A stretch of DNA of 64,000 bases from Candidatus Sumerlaeota bacterium (GTDB lineage Bacteria; Sumerlaeota; Sumerlaeia; SLMS01; JAHLLQ01). Below are positions 35,516-43,460 of this stretch, one piece after another. A model generated the notes under the pieces. It was given only the letters and a program-made list of their open reading frames with translations, was not told the origin of the DNA and did no database searches. The stretch lies in NCBI GenBank assembly GCA_030156535.1, contig JASGMJ010000008.1:62001-126000 (forward strand), read 5' to 3'. The position numbers were made by a program, and so were the translations under genes. Each line of letters starts with the position of its first letter. Positions within the stretch are counted from its first letter, which is position 1.

Positions 35516-36067
35516 CTATTCTGCCTTGGCTTCCTTGCGTGCCTTGGCCTCGGCGTCGGCTTTGCGTTTCGCCTCGCGTTCGGCTTTCTTCTTCCGGTTG
35601 ATCTCGCGCAGTGTTTCGACGGCCTCTTCCTCGGATTCGCGGTAATCGGCGAGAAGGTCGAAGAAGAAGTCCGCGCGGCTGTAGCCCGCCTTGTCGTAGA
35701 TCTTGGTGTAGCCGAGGGTCTGCGTCGGGCAGACGTCGAGGCACAGGCCGCACTCGCTGCAAAGCGCGTAGTTCAGGTCGAACTTCTCGGGGCGCTTCAT
35801 GGCCAGCCCTTCGGGGCGGTAGCCGGTGATGGAAATGCAGTTCGACGGGCAGATCTTTTCGCACTGAAGACAGGCGATGCAGTTGTGCGAGCCACCGACC
35901 TCTTCCTTCTCGATGAGGCGGATGGCGTTGCGTTGCAGGGCGGAAATGGGGGCGCGCTCGGCAGGGTACTCGACGGTGGCCGGGGGGGTCTTGAGATGCC
36001 TGAACGTCACGCTCATGCTCTGGAGCAGGGAGTACGCGCCCTTTGCGATTTCACGGAAAACACCCAT
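35516..36067 (-). CDS. nuoI: NADH-quinone oxidoreductase subunit I (two 4Fe-4S clusters) with charged C-terminal extension
   Basis: 183 residues from ATG 36067 (AAAGGG upstream). Two ferredoxin motifs carry clusters N6a and N6b: CIACLQCEKICP and CSECGLCLDVCP. It relays electrons toward NuoB. The last about 30 residues are almost only Lys, Arg, Glu and Ala (from REINRKKKAERE onward) and extend the normal core; they are predicted helical. It lies between nuoH and nuoJ. Confidence 0.95.
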   Translation of the reverse strand: MGVFREIAKGAYSLLQSMSVTFRHLKTPPATVEYPAERAPISALQRNAIRLIEKEEVGGSHNCIACLQCEKICPSNCISITGYRPEGLAMKRPEKFDLNYALCSECGLCLDVCPTQTLGYTKIYDKAGYSRADFFFDLLADYRESEEEAVETLREINRKKKAEREAKRKADAEAKARKEAKAE

Positions 36068-36078
36068 GGCGCGCCCTT

Positions 36079-37059
36079 TCACAAGAGTTTCTGCACGACG
36101 GCAGTGACGAACAGGTTGGCAATCGCGATCGGCGTCAGCACCAGCCACGAGAACGAGAGCAACTGGTCGAAGCGAATTCGCGGGAACGTCCACCGAAACC
36201 ACATCATGACGAAGATCAGGCCATAGACCTTGAGGAAGAACCAGACGAAGCCCGGCAGAAACGGCCCGCGCCAGCCGCCCAGGAACAACACCGTGGCCAG
36301 CGAGCATGCGATGATCATGTTCGAGTATTCCGCGAAGAAGAACAGGCCGAAGCGCATCCCGGAGTACTCGGTGTGGAATCCGCCGACGAGTTCGGACTCC
36401 GCCTCGGGAATGTCGAACGGCGCGCGGTTCGTCTCGGCCGTTGCGGAAATCAGAAAGACCACCGCCGCCACGGGTTGGAGCACGATGTACCACACCGGTG
36501 TCTGCTTCGCGACGATCTGGTAGAGGCTCAGCTCCCGCGCCATCAGGACGACGGCGAGGGCCGAGAGGATCAGCGGGATTTCGTACGCGATGTTCTGCGA
36601 GACGGAACGCACCGCGCCCATCAGCGAGTACTTGTTGTTCGAGCCCCACCCGGCCGAGAAAATGCCGATGACGCTGAGACCGCTGAAGGCCAGCAGCATG
36701 ACCAGCGCGATGTCGTAGTCATGGAAGACCCACGACTCGGAAATCGGAATGAGCGAGCAGAGCGCGAGGATCGGCGCGAAGACGAGCACGGGCGCGGCGA
36801 GGAACAGGCCGCGGCTGACGTGGGTCGGCGTGATCAGCTCCTTGCCGAAGAGCTTGCCCATGTCGAAGACGCTCTGGAGAAGGCCGAACGCGCCGCGCTC
36901 GGTCGGCCCCAGACGGAGCTGCATCCGCGCGCTGACCTTGCGCTCCATCCAGATGATCATCAGGGCGTTGACCGTGAGATAGCCCATGATGGCCACAACG
37001 GCGGCGCCGATGGCGAGGTAGGGGTTGCCGAAAATCTCGGTGAAGTTGCGCGGCGTCAC
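36079..37059 (-). CDS. nuoH: NADH-quinone oxidoreductase subunit H
   Basis: 326 residues, eight membrane helices. Family signatures: WMERKVSARMQLRLGP, GWGSNNKYSLMGAVRSVSQ and the quinone-site loop ETNRAPFDIPEAESELVGG (in parts). Forms the quinone-access channel at the junction with NuoB and NuoD. Start shares one base with the nuoD stop region. Confidence 0.96.
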   Translation of the reverse strand: MTPRNFTEIFGNPYLAIGAAVVAIMGYLTVNALMIIWMERKVSARMQLRLGPTERGAFGLLQSVFDMGKLFGKELITPTHVSRGLFLAAPVLVFAPILALCSLIPISESWVFHDYDIALVMLLAFSGLSVIGIFSAGWGSNNKYSLMGAVRSVSQNIAYEIPLILSALAVVLMARELSLYQIVAKQTPVWYIVLQPVAAVVFLISATAETNRAPFDIPEAESELVGGFHTEYSGMRFGLFFFAEYSNMIIACSLATVLFLGGWRGPFLPGFVWFFLKVYGLIFVMMWFRWTFPRIRFDQLLSFSWLVLTPIAIANLFVTAVVQKLL

Positions 37060-38186
37060 TAGCGGTCGATCTCCGGCAGAACGATATCGATGCTTCCCAG
37101 AATGGCAACGGTGTCGGCCATCAGTGTTCCGGGCAGAACCGTGCGCATCGTGGCGAGGTTCGCGAACGACGGCGTCCGCAGGTGAATGCGGTAGGGGATT
37201 TCGGTGCCGTCGCTGACGATGAACATGCCGAAGTGCCCGCGTGCGGACTCCACGGCGAAGTAGTACTCACCCTTGGGCGGGGCGATCTTGCGGGGGACTT
37301 TCTTGGCAATGATGTCGCCATCGGGGAGTGCGGAGAGCGCCTGCTCGACGATGCGGACGCTCTGCTCCATTTCCTCGATGCGGACCATGTAGCGGTCGAA
37401 GCAGTCGCTATTCTCACGGGTGGGAATGTCGAAGTCGAATTTCGAGTAGATGCCGTAGGGCTCGTCGCGGCGCACGTCGTGCGGCTTGCCCATGGCGCGG
37501 AGGGTGGGCCCGGTGAGGGCAAAATCGTTTGCGAGCTCGGGCCCGATGACGCCGACGCCGACGGTGCGCTTGCGGAAGATGACGTTGTTGGTGACGAGTT
37601 TGTGGTACTCGCGAATGCGTTCGGGGAAACTCTTGCAGAAGGCGGCGACGCCTTCGAGGAACTCGTCGGTGACGTCGTTGACGAGGCCGCCGAAACGTCC
37701 ATAGCAGTATGTGAGACGGGAGCCGGAAACGAGGTCGAGGAGATCGAGGATTTTCTCGCGGTCGTCGAAACAATAGAGGAACGGCGTCACGCCGCCGAGG
37801 TCGAGCAGATAGGTTCCGAACCAGAGCAGGTGGCTGGAGATGCGGTTGAGCTCGCAACAGATGACGCGGATGTACTCGGCGCGCTCGGGGACTTCCAGGC
37901 CGATGGCCTTCTCGATGGCCTGGCAGTAGCCGATGTTATAGATCATGCCCGAGAGGTAGTCCACCCGGCTGGGGTTGGGGAGAAACTGGATGTAGTTGCG
38001 GTTCTCCGCCATTTTCTCGTGGGCGCGGTGCGAGTAGCCGATGATCGGCTTGGCGGCCAGGATCGTCTCGCCCTTCAGGTGCAGGCGCAGGCGCAGCACG
38101 CCGTGGGTGGACGGGTGCTGGGGCCCCATGTTGAGGTAGAATGTGTCGCGATCCTCGTCGTCGGCCACATGGATGAACTCAGCCAT
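37059..38186 (-). CDS. nuoD: NADH-quinone oxidoreductase subunit D
   Basis: 375 residues, slightly shorter than the usual about 400. The 49-kDa subunit signature is complete: NMGPQHPSTHGVLR near the start with the quinone-site His, GYSHRAHEKMAENR, and the C-terminal GSIDIVLPEIDR. Hydrogenase-derived subunit that, with NuoB, holds the quinone-binding pocket. It is separate from nuoC rather than fused, and overlaps nuoC by eight bases. No nuoE, nuoF or nuoG follows; nuoH comes next. Confidence 0.96.
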   Translation of the reverse strand: MAEFIHVADDEDRDTFYLNMGPQHPSTHGVLRLRLHLKGETILAAKPIIGYSHRAHEKMAENRNYIQFLPNPSRVDYLSGMIYNIGYCQAIEKAIGLEVPERAEYIRVICCELNRISSHLLWFGTYLLDLGGVTPFLYCFDDREKILDLLDLVSGSRLTYCYGRFGGLVNDVTDEFLEGVAAFCKSFPERIREYHKLVTNNVIFRKRTVGVGVIGPELANDFALTGPTLRAMGKPHDVRRDEPYGIYSKFDFDIPTRENSDCFDRYMVRIEEMEQSVRIVEQALSALPDGDIIAKKVPRKIAPPKGEYYFAVESARGHFGMFIVSDGTEIPYRIHLRTPSFANLATMRTVLPGTLMADTVAILGSIDIVLPEIDR

Positions 38187-38655
38187 TGGAAGCCTCCGGC
38201 GCCGCAGGCTCGGCTGCGCTGAAATCCTTGAGCAGCGGGTGGTAGTCGGCGCCCTCCTCGGTCAGGATCCGCGTCAGGTTGGGGTGGCCTTCGAAGGTGA
38301 CGCCGAGCATGTCGAACGCCTCGCGCTCGTACCAGTTCGCAGCCTGGAAGATGCTGGCGATGCTGGGAGCGGCTTGCCCGGCGGGCAGGACGGCGCGGAC
38401 GCGATGGCGGTCGGGCGCGCCCATGCGGTTGAACTGATAGACCAGGTGCATGGCCTGCTCGGTGGCACGCATGTCGAGCGCCGTGAGCATCTCCAGATAA
38501 TAGCCTGCCTGGGCAAACACCTCGGCCACCGGCGGGATGGTCTCCAGCGCGACGGTGTGGATGAAGTGGCAGCCGGTGGTGCCATAGGCGGACTCGGCGG
38601 TTTCAACCGATTCCAGGCGCGCCAGTGCTTGTGCGACTGCGTTCGGTTCAGCCAT
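38179..38655 (-). CDS. nuoC: NADH-quinone oxidoreductase subunit C
   Basis: 158 residues. The 30-kDa signature [25 protein letters not shown] is present in parts near residue 105. Peripheral-arm scaffold subunit next to NuoD. Overlaps nuoB by eight bases and nuoD by eight bases, so the three are translationally coupled. Confidence 0.94.
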   Translation of the reverse strand: MAEPNAVAQALARLESVETAESAYGTTGCHFIHTVALETIPPVAEVFAQAGYYLEMLTALDMRATEQAMHLVYQFNRMGAPDRHRVRAVLPAGQAAPSIASIFQAANWYEREAFDMLGVTFEGHPNLTRILTEEGADYHPLLKDFSAAEPAAPEASNG

Positions 38656-39178
38656 TGAACTTCTTGCCTGCCTTGATCTTCTGCTCGAGCATCAGGAGCC
38701 CGGCGATCAGCGCCTCGGGGCGCGGGGGACAGCCGGGGATGTAGATGTCCACGGGGATGATCTTGTCCGCACCCTCGATGATGGCGTACTGGCCGGGGTA
38801 CTTGAACGGGCCGCCGTCGATCGTGCAGCCCCCCATCGCAATCGCCCATTTGGGCGACGGCATCTGGTCCCACAGGGCCTTCACGACGGGCCCCATCTTG
38901 CGCGAAATCGTGCCTGCCAGAATCATGACGTCGGCCTGACGGGCGCTGGGGCGGAAAACGCCCGAGCCAAAGCGGTCCATGTCGAAACGCGACGCGCCGG
39001 CGGCCATCATTTCGATCGCGCAGCACGCCAGCCCGAACGTCAGCGGCCAGAGCGAGCGCGCCCGCGCGTGATTCAGCAGGTTCTCCAACACGTCCAGATG
39101 GACGAGCGGACCCACCTGGGCCAGCAGTTCCTCCTGCGTCGCCGAGGGAGAGGGGGGAGAAGGGGCGCCTTCCGTCAT
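38648..39178 (-). CDS. nuoB: NADH-quinone oxidoreductase subunit B (4Fe-4S cluster N2)
   Basis: 176 residues from ATG 39178, overlapping the nuoA stop as ATGA. Cluster N2 cysteines: adjacent Cys52-Cys53 in [10 protein letters not shown], then Cys in [10 protein letters not shown] and in [10 protein letters not shown]. Terminal electron carrier that reduces quinone together with NuoD. An N-terminal stretch of about 20 residues is low-complexity Ser/Pro. Confidence 0.96.
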   Translation of the reverse strand: MTEGAPSPPSPSATQEELLAQVGPLVHLDVLENLLNHARARSLWPLTFGLACCAIEMMAAGASRFDMDRFGSGVFRPSARQADVMILAGTISRKMGPVVKALWDQMPSPKWAIAMGGCTIDGGPFKYPGQYAIIEGADKIIPVDIYIPGCPPRPEALIAGLLMLEQKIKAGKKFNG

Positions 39179-39609
39179 GATTCGCTCCGGGGCGAGGGCG
39201 TTTCCGTCCCGTTGGCACCAAGGGTGTAGGGGAGGCGGATGGCTTCCGGCCGGAAGACACCCTTGTGCCAGGCATACAGGATGCCGAGCGAGAGGATGCC
39301 GACGAAGAGGCTGACCTCCACGAGGTCGCGCCACGCGTAGGTGCCATCGTCGTACACAAGGACAACGGGCAACAGGTAGAGCACGTCGACTTCAAAAGCC
39401 ACGAAGATGAGGGCGAACAGATAGAACGAGATGCCGAAGCGCACCCAGGCGCTGCCGATCGTATCCATCCCGCATTCGTAGGTTTCGCCGGTTTTCAGCC
39501 CCCGGCTGCGCGGGGAAATCAGCAACGGAATGATGACCGGCGCGAGCCCCATGAGGAGGCCGACGGCCAGCAACGCTCCGAAAAACCCGTATTCCGCGAA
39601 TGAACTCAT
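39175..39609 (-). CDS. nuoA: NADH-quinone oxidoreductase subunit A
   Basis: 144 residues from ATG 39609, with AGGAG upstream; an upstream in-frame extension overlaps intergenic repeat sequence and is not used. Three membrane helices and the conserved loop [20 protein letters not shown], then [11 protein letters not shown]. First gene of the leftward nuo operon. Confidence 0.94.
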   Translation of the reverse strand: MSSFAEYGFFGALLAVGLLMGLAPVIIPLLISPRSRGLKTGETYECGMDTIGSAWVRFGISFYLFALIFVAFEVDVLYLLPVVLVYDDGTYAWRDLVEVSLFVGILSLGILYAWHKGVFRPEAIRLPYTLGANGTETPSPRSES

Positions 39610-39735
39610 GGTGCTCCTGCTCCCTGCCGGCGCGGCGCGCCGACCGGATCGGCCGCCCCGGCGGGCAGCCTGAAAGGGAGTGTTCGACCGGGAGGCCGCG
39701 AGGTCAAGCATGGAATACCGATGCCACATGCCCAA

Positions 39736-39764
39736 ATTATCCGGTTTTGGCATTGAGGGGCGGA
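39736..39764 (-). promoter_or_regulatory. Possible nuo operon promoter
   Basis: On the minus strand a good -10 box GATAAT (39741-39736) lies 18 bases after TTCCGC, a weak -35. It would give a leader of about 120 bases before nuoA. Only the -10 is convincing. Confidence 0.3.
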
Positions 39765-39782
39765 ATTTCGAGTGCAAATGGT

Positions 39783-39943
39783 GCGGCCAAGGTGGCCAAC
39801 CAACGTGGCTTGGATGACAGGGCCCAGCCAGCCACAGCCTTGTCGGCGGCTGGCCCAAGCTGGGCAAACTCGCCCCCCTTGCCGCACCCCTTCGGGTCCT
39901 CGCTGTTCCTTTCGGTCCCTCCTGTCCCTTTCGTCCCTTGCCG
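39783..39943 (+). repeat. Dispersed intergenic repeat, copy 1
   Basis: Shares with 47884-48000 an ordered series of matches: CCAACGT-GCTTGG, GGC-AGCTC/GGCAA-CTC, CCCCTTCGGG/CCCCTCGGGA, TTTCGGTCCCT and a closing GTCCC-TGCCGC. Copy 1 is longer by about 30 bases near its start. It contains a small CCCCTTCGGG hairpin. Both copies are in gaps between genes and read in the same direction. Function unknown. Confidence 0.6.
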
Positions 39944-40063
39944 CCTTCCCCGCCTTCCTCCCCAACGGCGCCCTTGCTCTTCTGCTCCGTTGTGGCGAGA
40001 GAGTAGGGCGAACGGCGCGGCGGACGGGAGGGCATTCCGGGTCCGCGCGCCTCCGGAGGACGC

Positions 40064-41200
40064 ATGGTTTTCCCCAGGAAGTTTGCGACGGCGGCGCTTG
40101 TCGGCGTGCTGATGCTGACGAGCGGTTGCCGCAACGAGGACGGCCCGCTGGTGGCGAGCGGGCGCGTGGAGGTGGACCGCATTCACGCGGGGTCGAAGAT
40201 CGTGGGGCGGGTGTGGAAGGTGAACTTCGAGGAGGGCGACCGGGTGCCCGCGGGCGAGGCGGTCGTCGTGCTGGAGCAAACCGAGATCCGGGCCCAGTTG
40301 GCGCAGGCGGAGGCCACCCTCGCGCAGGCGACCGCGCAGCTCGACCTGTTGCTGGCCGGGACGCGGGCGGAGGACATCCGCAGCATGGAGGCGATCGTGG
40401 CGGCGCGGCGCGCGGAGCTGGAGCTGCGCGAGCAGGGATTCCGCGAGGAGGAAATCCGCGAGGCCGAGGCGCAGGCGGCATCGGCGCGCAGTGCCCTGGA
40501 GCTGGCGCGCAAGGAGTCCGAGCGCGCCCACTCGCTGGTGAAGACAGGGGCGGCGACCCAGCAGGACGTGGATGCGCGCGAGTCGGCCGTGGAGACGGCG
40601 CAGGCGAGTCTGGACGTGGCGTTGCAGCGCGTGGCGCTGCGCCGCAGCGGGTCGCGCCCGCAGGAGATCGCGATGGCGCGCGCACAACTGGAGCAGGCCG
40701 AGGCCGACCTGGAGCGTTTGCGCAACGGCCCGCGCCCGCAGGAGATCGCGGCGGCGCAGGCGGCCGTCTCGGCGGCGAAGGCAGCGGCCGAGCGTATTCA
40801 GGCCCAGCTTGAGGAGACGCTGATTCTGTCGCCCGTGGACACCGTGGTGGAGACGCTGGACCTGGAACCGGGCGACCTGGTGAAGGCGGGGCAGACCGTG
40901 GCGGTGCTGGACCTGCATCGCAGCCCGTGGGTGCGGTGCTACCTGCCGGAGAACCGCTTGGGGATGGCGCGCGTGGGCACGGCGGTGGAGGTGACGGTGG
41001 ACTCGTATCCCGGGCGGCAGTTCGAGGGCACGATCCGCCACATCGCCGGCGAGGCGGAGTTCACGCCGCGCAACGTGCAGACCACCGAGAAGCGCGCGGA
41101 ACTCGTCTTCGAGGTGAAGGTCGATGTCGAGGACGCCGGGGGAGACCTGCGGGCGGGAATGTACGCGGACGTTTCCTTTGGAACGCCGGAGGGGAAATGA
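40064..41200 (+). CDS. HlyD-type periplasmic adaptor of an ABC exporter (lipoprotein)
   Basis: 378 residues from ATG 40064 (GGAGGA upstream). Lipobox LTSGC near residue 20 suggests anchoring in a membrane. A biotinyl-lipoyl-like half (GRVEVDRIHAG, VWKVNFEEGDRVPAGEAV) is split by a long coiled coil (about 75-240) with repeated RPQEIA-type heptads, then LILSPVDTVV and a barrel domain. This is a YbhG-like membrane fusion protein. Its stop overlaps the ATPase start as ATGA, so the three exporter genes are one unit. Confidence 0.88.
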   Translation: MVFPRKFATAALVGVLMLTSGCRNEDGPLVASGRVEVDRIHAGSKIVGRVWKVNFEEGDRVPAGEAVVVLEQTEIRAQLAQAEATLAQATAQLDLLLAGTRAEDIRSMEAIVAARRAELELREQGFREEEIREAEAQAASARSALELARKESERAHSLVKTGAATQQDVDARESAVETAQASLDVALQRVALRRSGSRPQEIAMARAQLEQAEADLERLRNGPRPQEIAAAQAAVSAAKAAAERIQAQLEETLILSPVDTVVETLDLEPGDLVKAGQTVAVLDLHRSPWVRCYLPENRLGMARVGTAVEVTVDSYPGRQFEGTIRHIAGEAEFTPRNVQTTEKRAELVFEVKVDVEDAGGDLRAGMYADVSFGTPEGK

Positions 41201-42192
41201 GTCCCTCGGACGGCAGCGCCCCGATGATCCGCGTGCGCAACCTGACGCGCCGGTTCGGCTCGTTCACGGCGGTGGACGCGATCGACTTCGATGTCGAGCC
41301 GGGGGCGATCTACGGTTTTCTCGGGCCGAACGGCTCGGGGAAGTCCACGGTTATCCGAATGCTGTGCGGCCTGCTGGAGCCGAGCGAGGGCGAGGCGGTG
41401 CTCGACGGCATCGACGTGGTGCGGCGCCCCGAGGCGATCAAGCAGCGCATCGGCTACACGTCGCAGCGCTTCAGTTTGTACGAGGACCTGACCGTGCGCG
41501 AGAACATCCAGTTCTTCGGCGCCGTGTACGGTCTGACGCCCGGGCGCATTCGCACGCGGCGCGACGACGTGGCCGCGTTGGTGGGGATCGGCCCGTACAT
41601 GGACCGCCTGGCCGGGCGGCTCTCCGGGGGATGGAAGCAGCGTCTCGCCGTGGCGTGCGCGCTGCTGCACGAACCCCGCATCATCTTTCTCGACGAGCCG
41701 ACGGCGGGCATCGACCCCGTGGCGCGCCGTGACTTGTGGGACCTGCTGTTCAAGCTGGCCGGGGAAGGCACGACGCTGTTTGTCACGACGCACTACATGG
41801 ACGAGGCGGAGCGCTGCACGGACGTGGGCTATCTGTACATGTCGAAGCTCGTCGTGGCGGGCAAGCCGGCGGACCTCAAGCGCATGCCGGAAGTGACGCC
41901 GCCGGGGTTTCACCGGCTGGAGGTGGAATGCGACCGGCCGGCGCGGACGCTCGGCGTCCTGCGCGCGAGCGAAGGCGTTGCCGACGCCACGCTGTTCGGC
42001 CAGGCGATTCACCTGCTGGCCGCAGAGTCCCTCGGCCCGGATGACGTGCGCGCGATCATCGAGAAAGCCGGTATTGCCACGCGGGAAATCCGCGACATCG
42101 AGCCCTCGCTGGAGGACGTCTTCGTGATGCTCACCCGCCTGCACACGGCGCAGGCCGCCAACGGCGCATCCGCCGCCAGGGGAGGCGCCTGA
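41197..42192 (+). CDS. ABC transporter ATP-binding protein
   Basis: 331 residues from ATG 41197. Walker A GPNGSGKST, Q-loop TSQRFSLYE, signature LSGGWKQRLA, Walker B IIFLDEPTAGID and switch His in FVTTHYMDEAE. The C-terminal about 90 residues resemble the tail of YbhF/CcmA-type ATPases. It drives the ABC-2 exporter formed with the next gene; TGATG overlap with that gene. Drug or metabolite export is typical, substrate unknown. Confidence 0.93.
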   Translation: MSPSDGSAPMIRVRNLTRRFGSFTAVDAIDFDVEPGAIYGFLGPNGSGKSTVIRMLCGLLEPSEGEAVLDGIDVVRRPEAIKQRIGYTSQRFSLYEDLTVRENIQFFGAVYGLTPGRIRTRRDDVAALVGIGPYMDRLAGRLSGGWKQRLAVACALLHEPRIIFLDEPTAGIDPVARRDLWDLLFKLAGEGTTLFVTTHYMDEAERCTDVGYLYMSKLVVAGKPADLKRMPEVTPPGFHRLEVECDRPARTLGVLRASEGVADATLFGQAIHLLAAESLGPDDVRAIIEKAGIATREIRDIEPSLEDVFVMLTRLHTAQAANGASAARGGA

Positions 42193-43295
42193 TGCTGCGC
42201 GGCCTGCTCGCCATCATGTACAAGGAAATCCTGCAGGTGCGCCGCGATCCGGCGACGCGCTTCGTGTTCCTGATTCCCGTCATCCAGACGATCATCTTCG
42301 GCTTTGCCATCGACATGGACGTGCAGCACATCCCGACGGTGGTGTTCGACCAGGACCGCAGCATGGAAAGCCGCCGCGTCGTCGAGCGGCTCGAGAACAC
42401 CGGCACGTTCGAGATCGTCGGTACGGCGCTGAGCTCCGACGAAGTCTACGAGACCATCGTGGTCGGACGCGCGAAGGTGGGCATCATCGTGCCGCCGGAC
42501 TACAGCGCGCGCCTGCTCGACAGCGAACAGGCCACGATTCAGGTTCTGATCGACGGGTCGGACTCCACCGTCGCGAACAACGCGATGCAAACGTCGCGGG
42601 CCATCGGGCAGTTGCAGGCGATGGAGATGGGCGGCCTCGACATCGACGAAATGCCGGTGGAGGTGCGGCCGCGCGTCCTGTTCAATCCCGACCTTGAGAG
42701 TGCGCACTTCTATGTTCCCGGGCTGATCGGGATCATCCTGCAACTGGTGACGGTGTTGCTGACGGCGTTCTCGATCGTGCGTGAACGCGAGCGGGGGACG
42801 CTGGAGCAGCTTGTCGTGACGCCCGTGTCGAAGTCCGCGCTGATCATCGGCAAGCTGGTGCCGTACGCCGTGATCGGCATGGCGCAGACGGTGTTCGTTC
42901 TGGCGTTGATGCGGTTCCTGTTTGGCGTGCCGATTTCGGGCGACGTGGGGTTGCTGCTGGCGCTGTCGGGTTTGTTCCTGCTGCCGAGCCTGGCGCTGGG
43001 CATTCTGATTTCGACGCTGTCGGTGAACCAGGCGCAGGCGATGCAGATGGCGCTGCTCGTGATGCTGCCCTCGGTGCTGCTGTCGGGGTTTGCGTTTCCG
43101 CGCGAGACGATGCCGCTGCCGATCTACGGCCTGTCGTTTTGCGTTCCCGTGACGTACTACATTCAGATTCTGCGGGGCCTGATCCTGCGTGGTGCGGGGC
43201 TTCAGGCGCTGTGGCCGCAGACGGCCGCGCTGGCGGGCTTCGCGGTGCTGCTGGTGATGCTGAGCATGATGCGCTTCAAGAAACGACTGGCATAG
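42192..43295 (+). CDS. ABC-2 type permease
   Basis: 367 residues. One N-terminal helix (FVFLIPVIQTIIFGFAI), a large external domain (about 45-170), then five helices at the C-terminus with VRERERGTLEQLVVTPV, the classic ABC-2 motif. YbhS/YbhR-like. Related exporters usually have two permease genes, but only one is intact here; a scrap matching this gene's 3' end lies at 46080-46139, beyond the kinase gene. Confidence 0.93.
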   Translation: MLRGLLAIMYKEILQVRRDPATRFVFLIPVIQTIIFGFAIDMDVQHIPTVVFDQDRSMESRRVVERLENTGTFEIVGTALSSDEVYETIVVGRAKVGIIVPPDYSARLLDSEQATIQVLIDGSDSTVANNAMQTSRAIGQLQAMEMGGLDIDEMPVEVRPRVLFNPDLESAHFYVPGLIGIILQLVTVLLTAFSIVRERERGTLEQLVVTPVSKSALIIGKLVPYAVIGMAQTVFVLALMRFLFGVPISGDVGLLLALSGLFLLPSLALGILISTLSVNQAQAMQMALLVMLPSVLLSGFAFPRETMPLPIYGLSFCVPVTYYIQILRGLILRGAGLQALWPQTAALAGFAVLLVMLSMMRFKKRLA

Positions 43296-43357
43296 CGCGC
43301 CTCGCCCATCGCATTCGAGAATCTGACAAACGGGAGACAGTCTGTGTGAACTCCCGG

Positions 43358-43386
43358 TTGACCATGCGCTTCTGATATCGCATAAC
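43358..43386 (+). promoter_or_regulatory. Probable promoter of the cyclase-kinase gene
   Basis: TTGACC (43358-43363), 17-base spacer, CATAAC (43381-43386). Five of six and four of six consensus matches with ideal spacing, about 75 bases before the start at 43461. Suggests the gene is transcribed separately from the exporter. Confidence 0.5.
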
Positions 43387-43460
43387 TGGATGGACAAGGG
43401 ACTCCCTGTCCGGCTTGTGGCCAAGGCCACCGGTTACCTACCCGAAGGTCATGGTCACGA

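Larger units (their letters stand above)
39610..40063. other. Divergent intergenic region nuoA / HlyD gene
   Basis: 454 bases without a gene. It contains one copy of a dispersed repeat (39783-39943) and a possible nuo promoter (39736-39764), both listed separately. The end carries GGAGGA before the rightward start at 40064. Confidence 0.6.
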
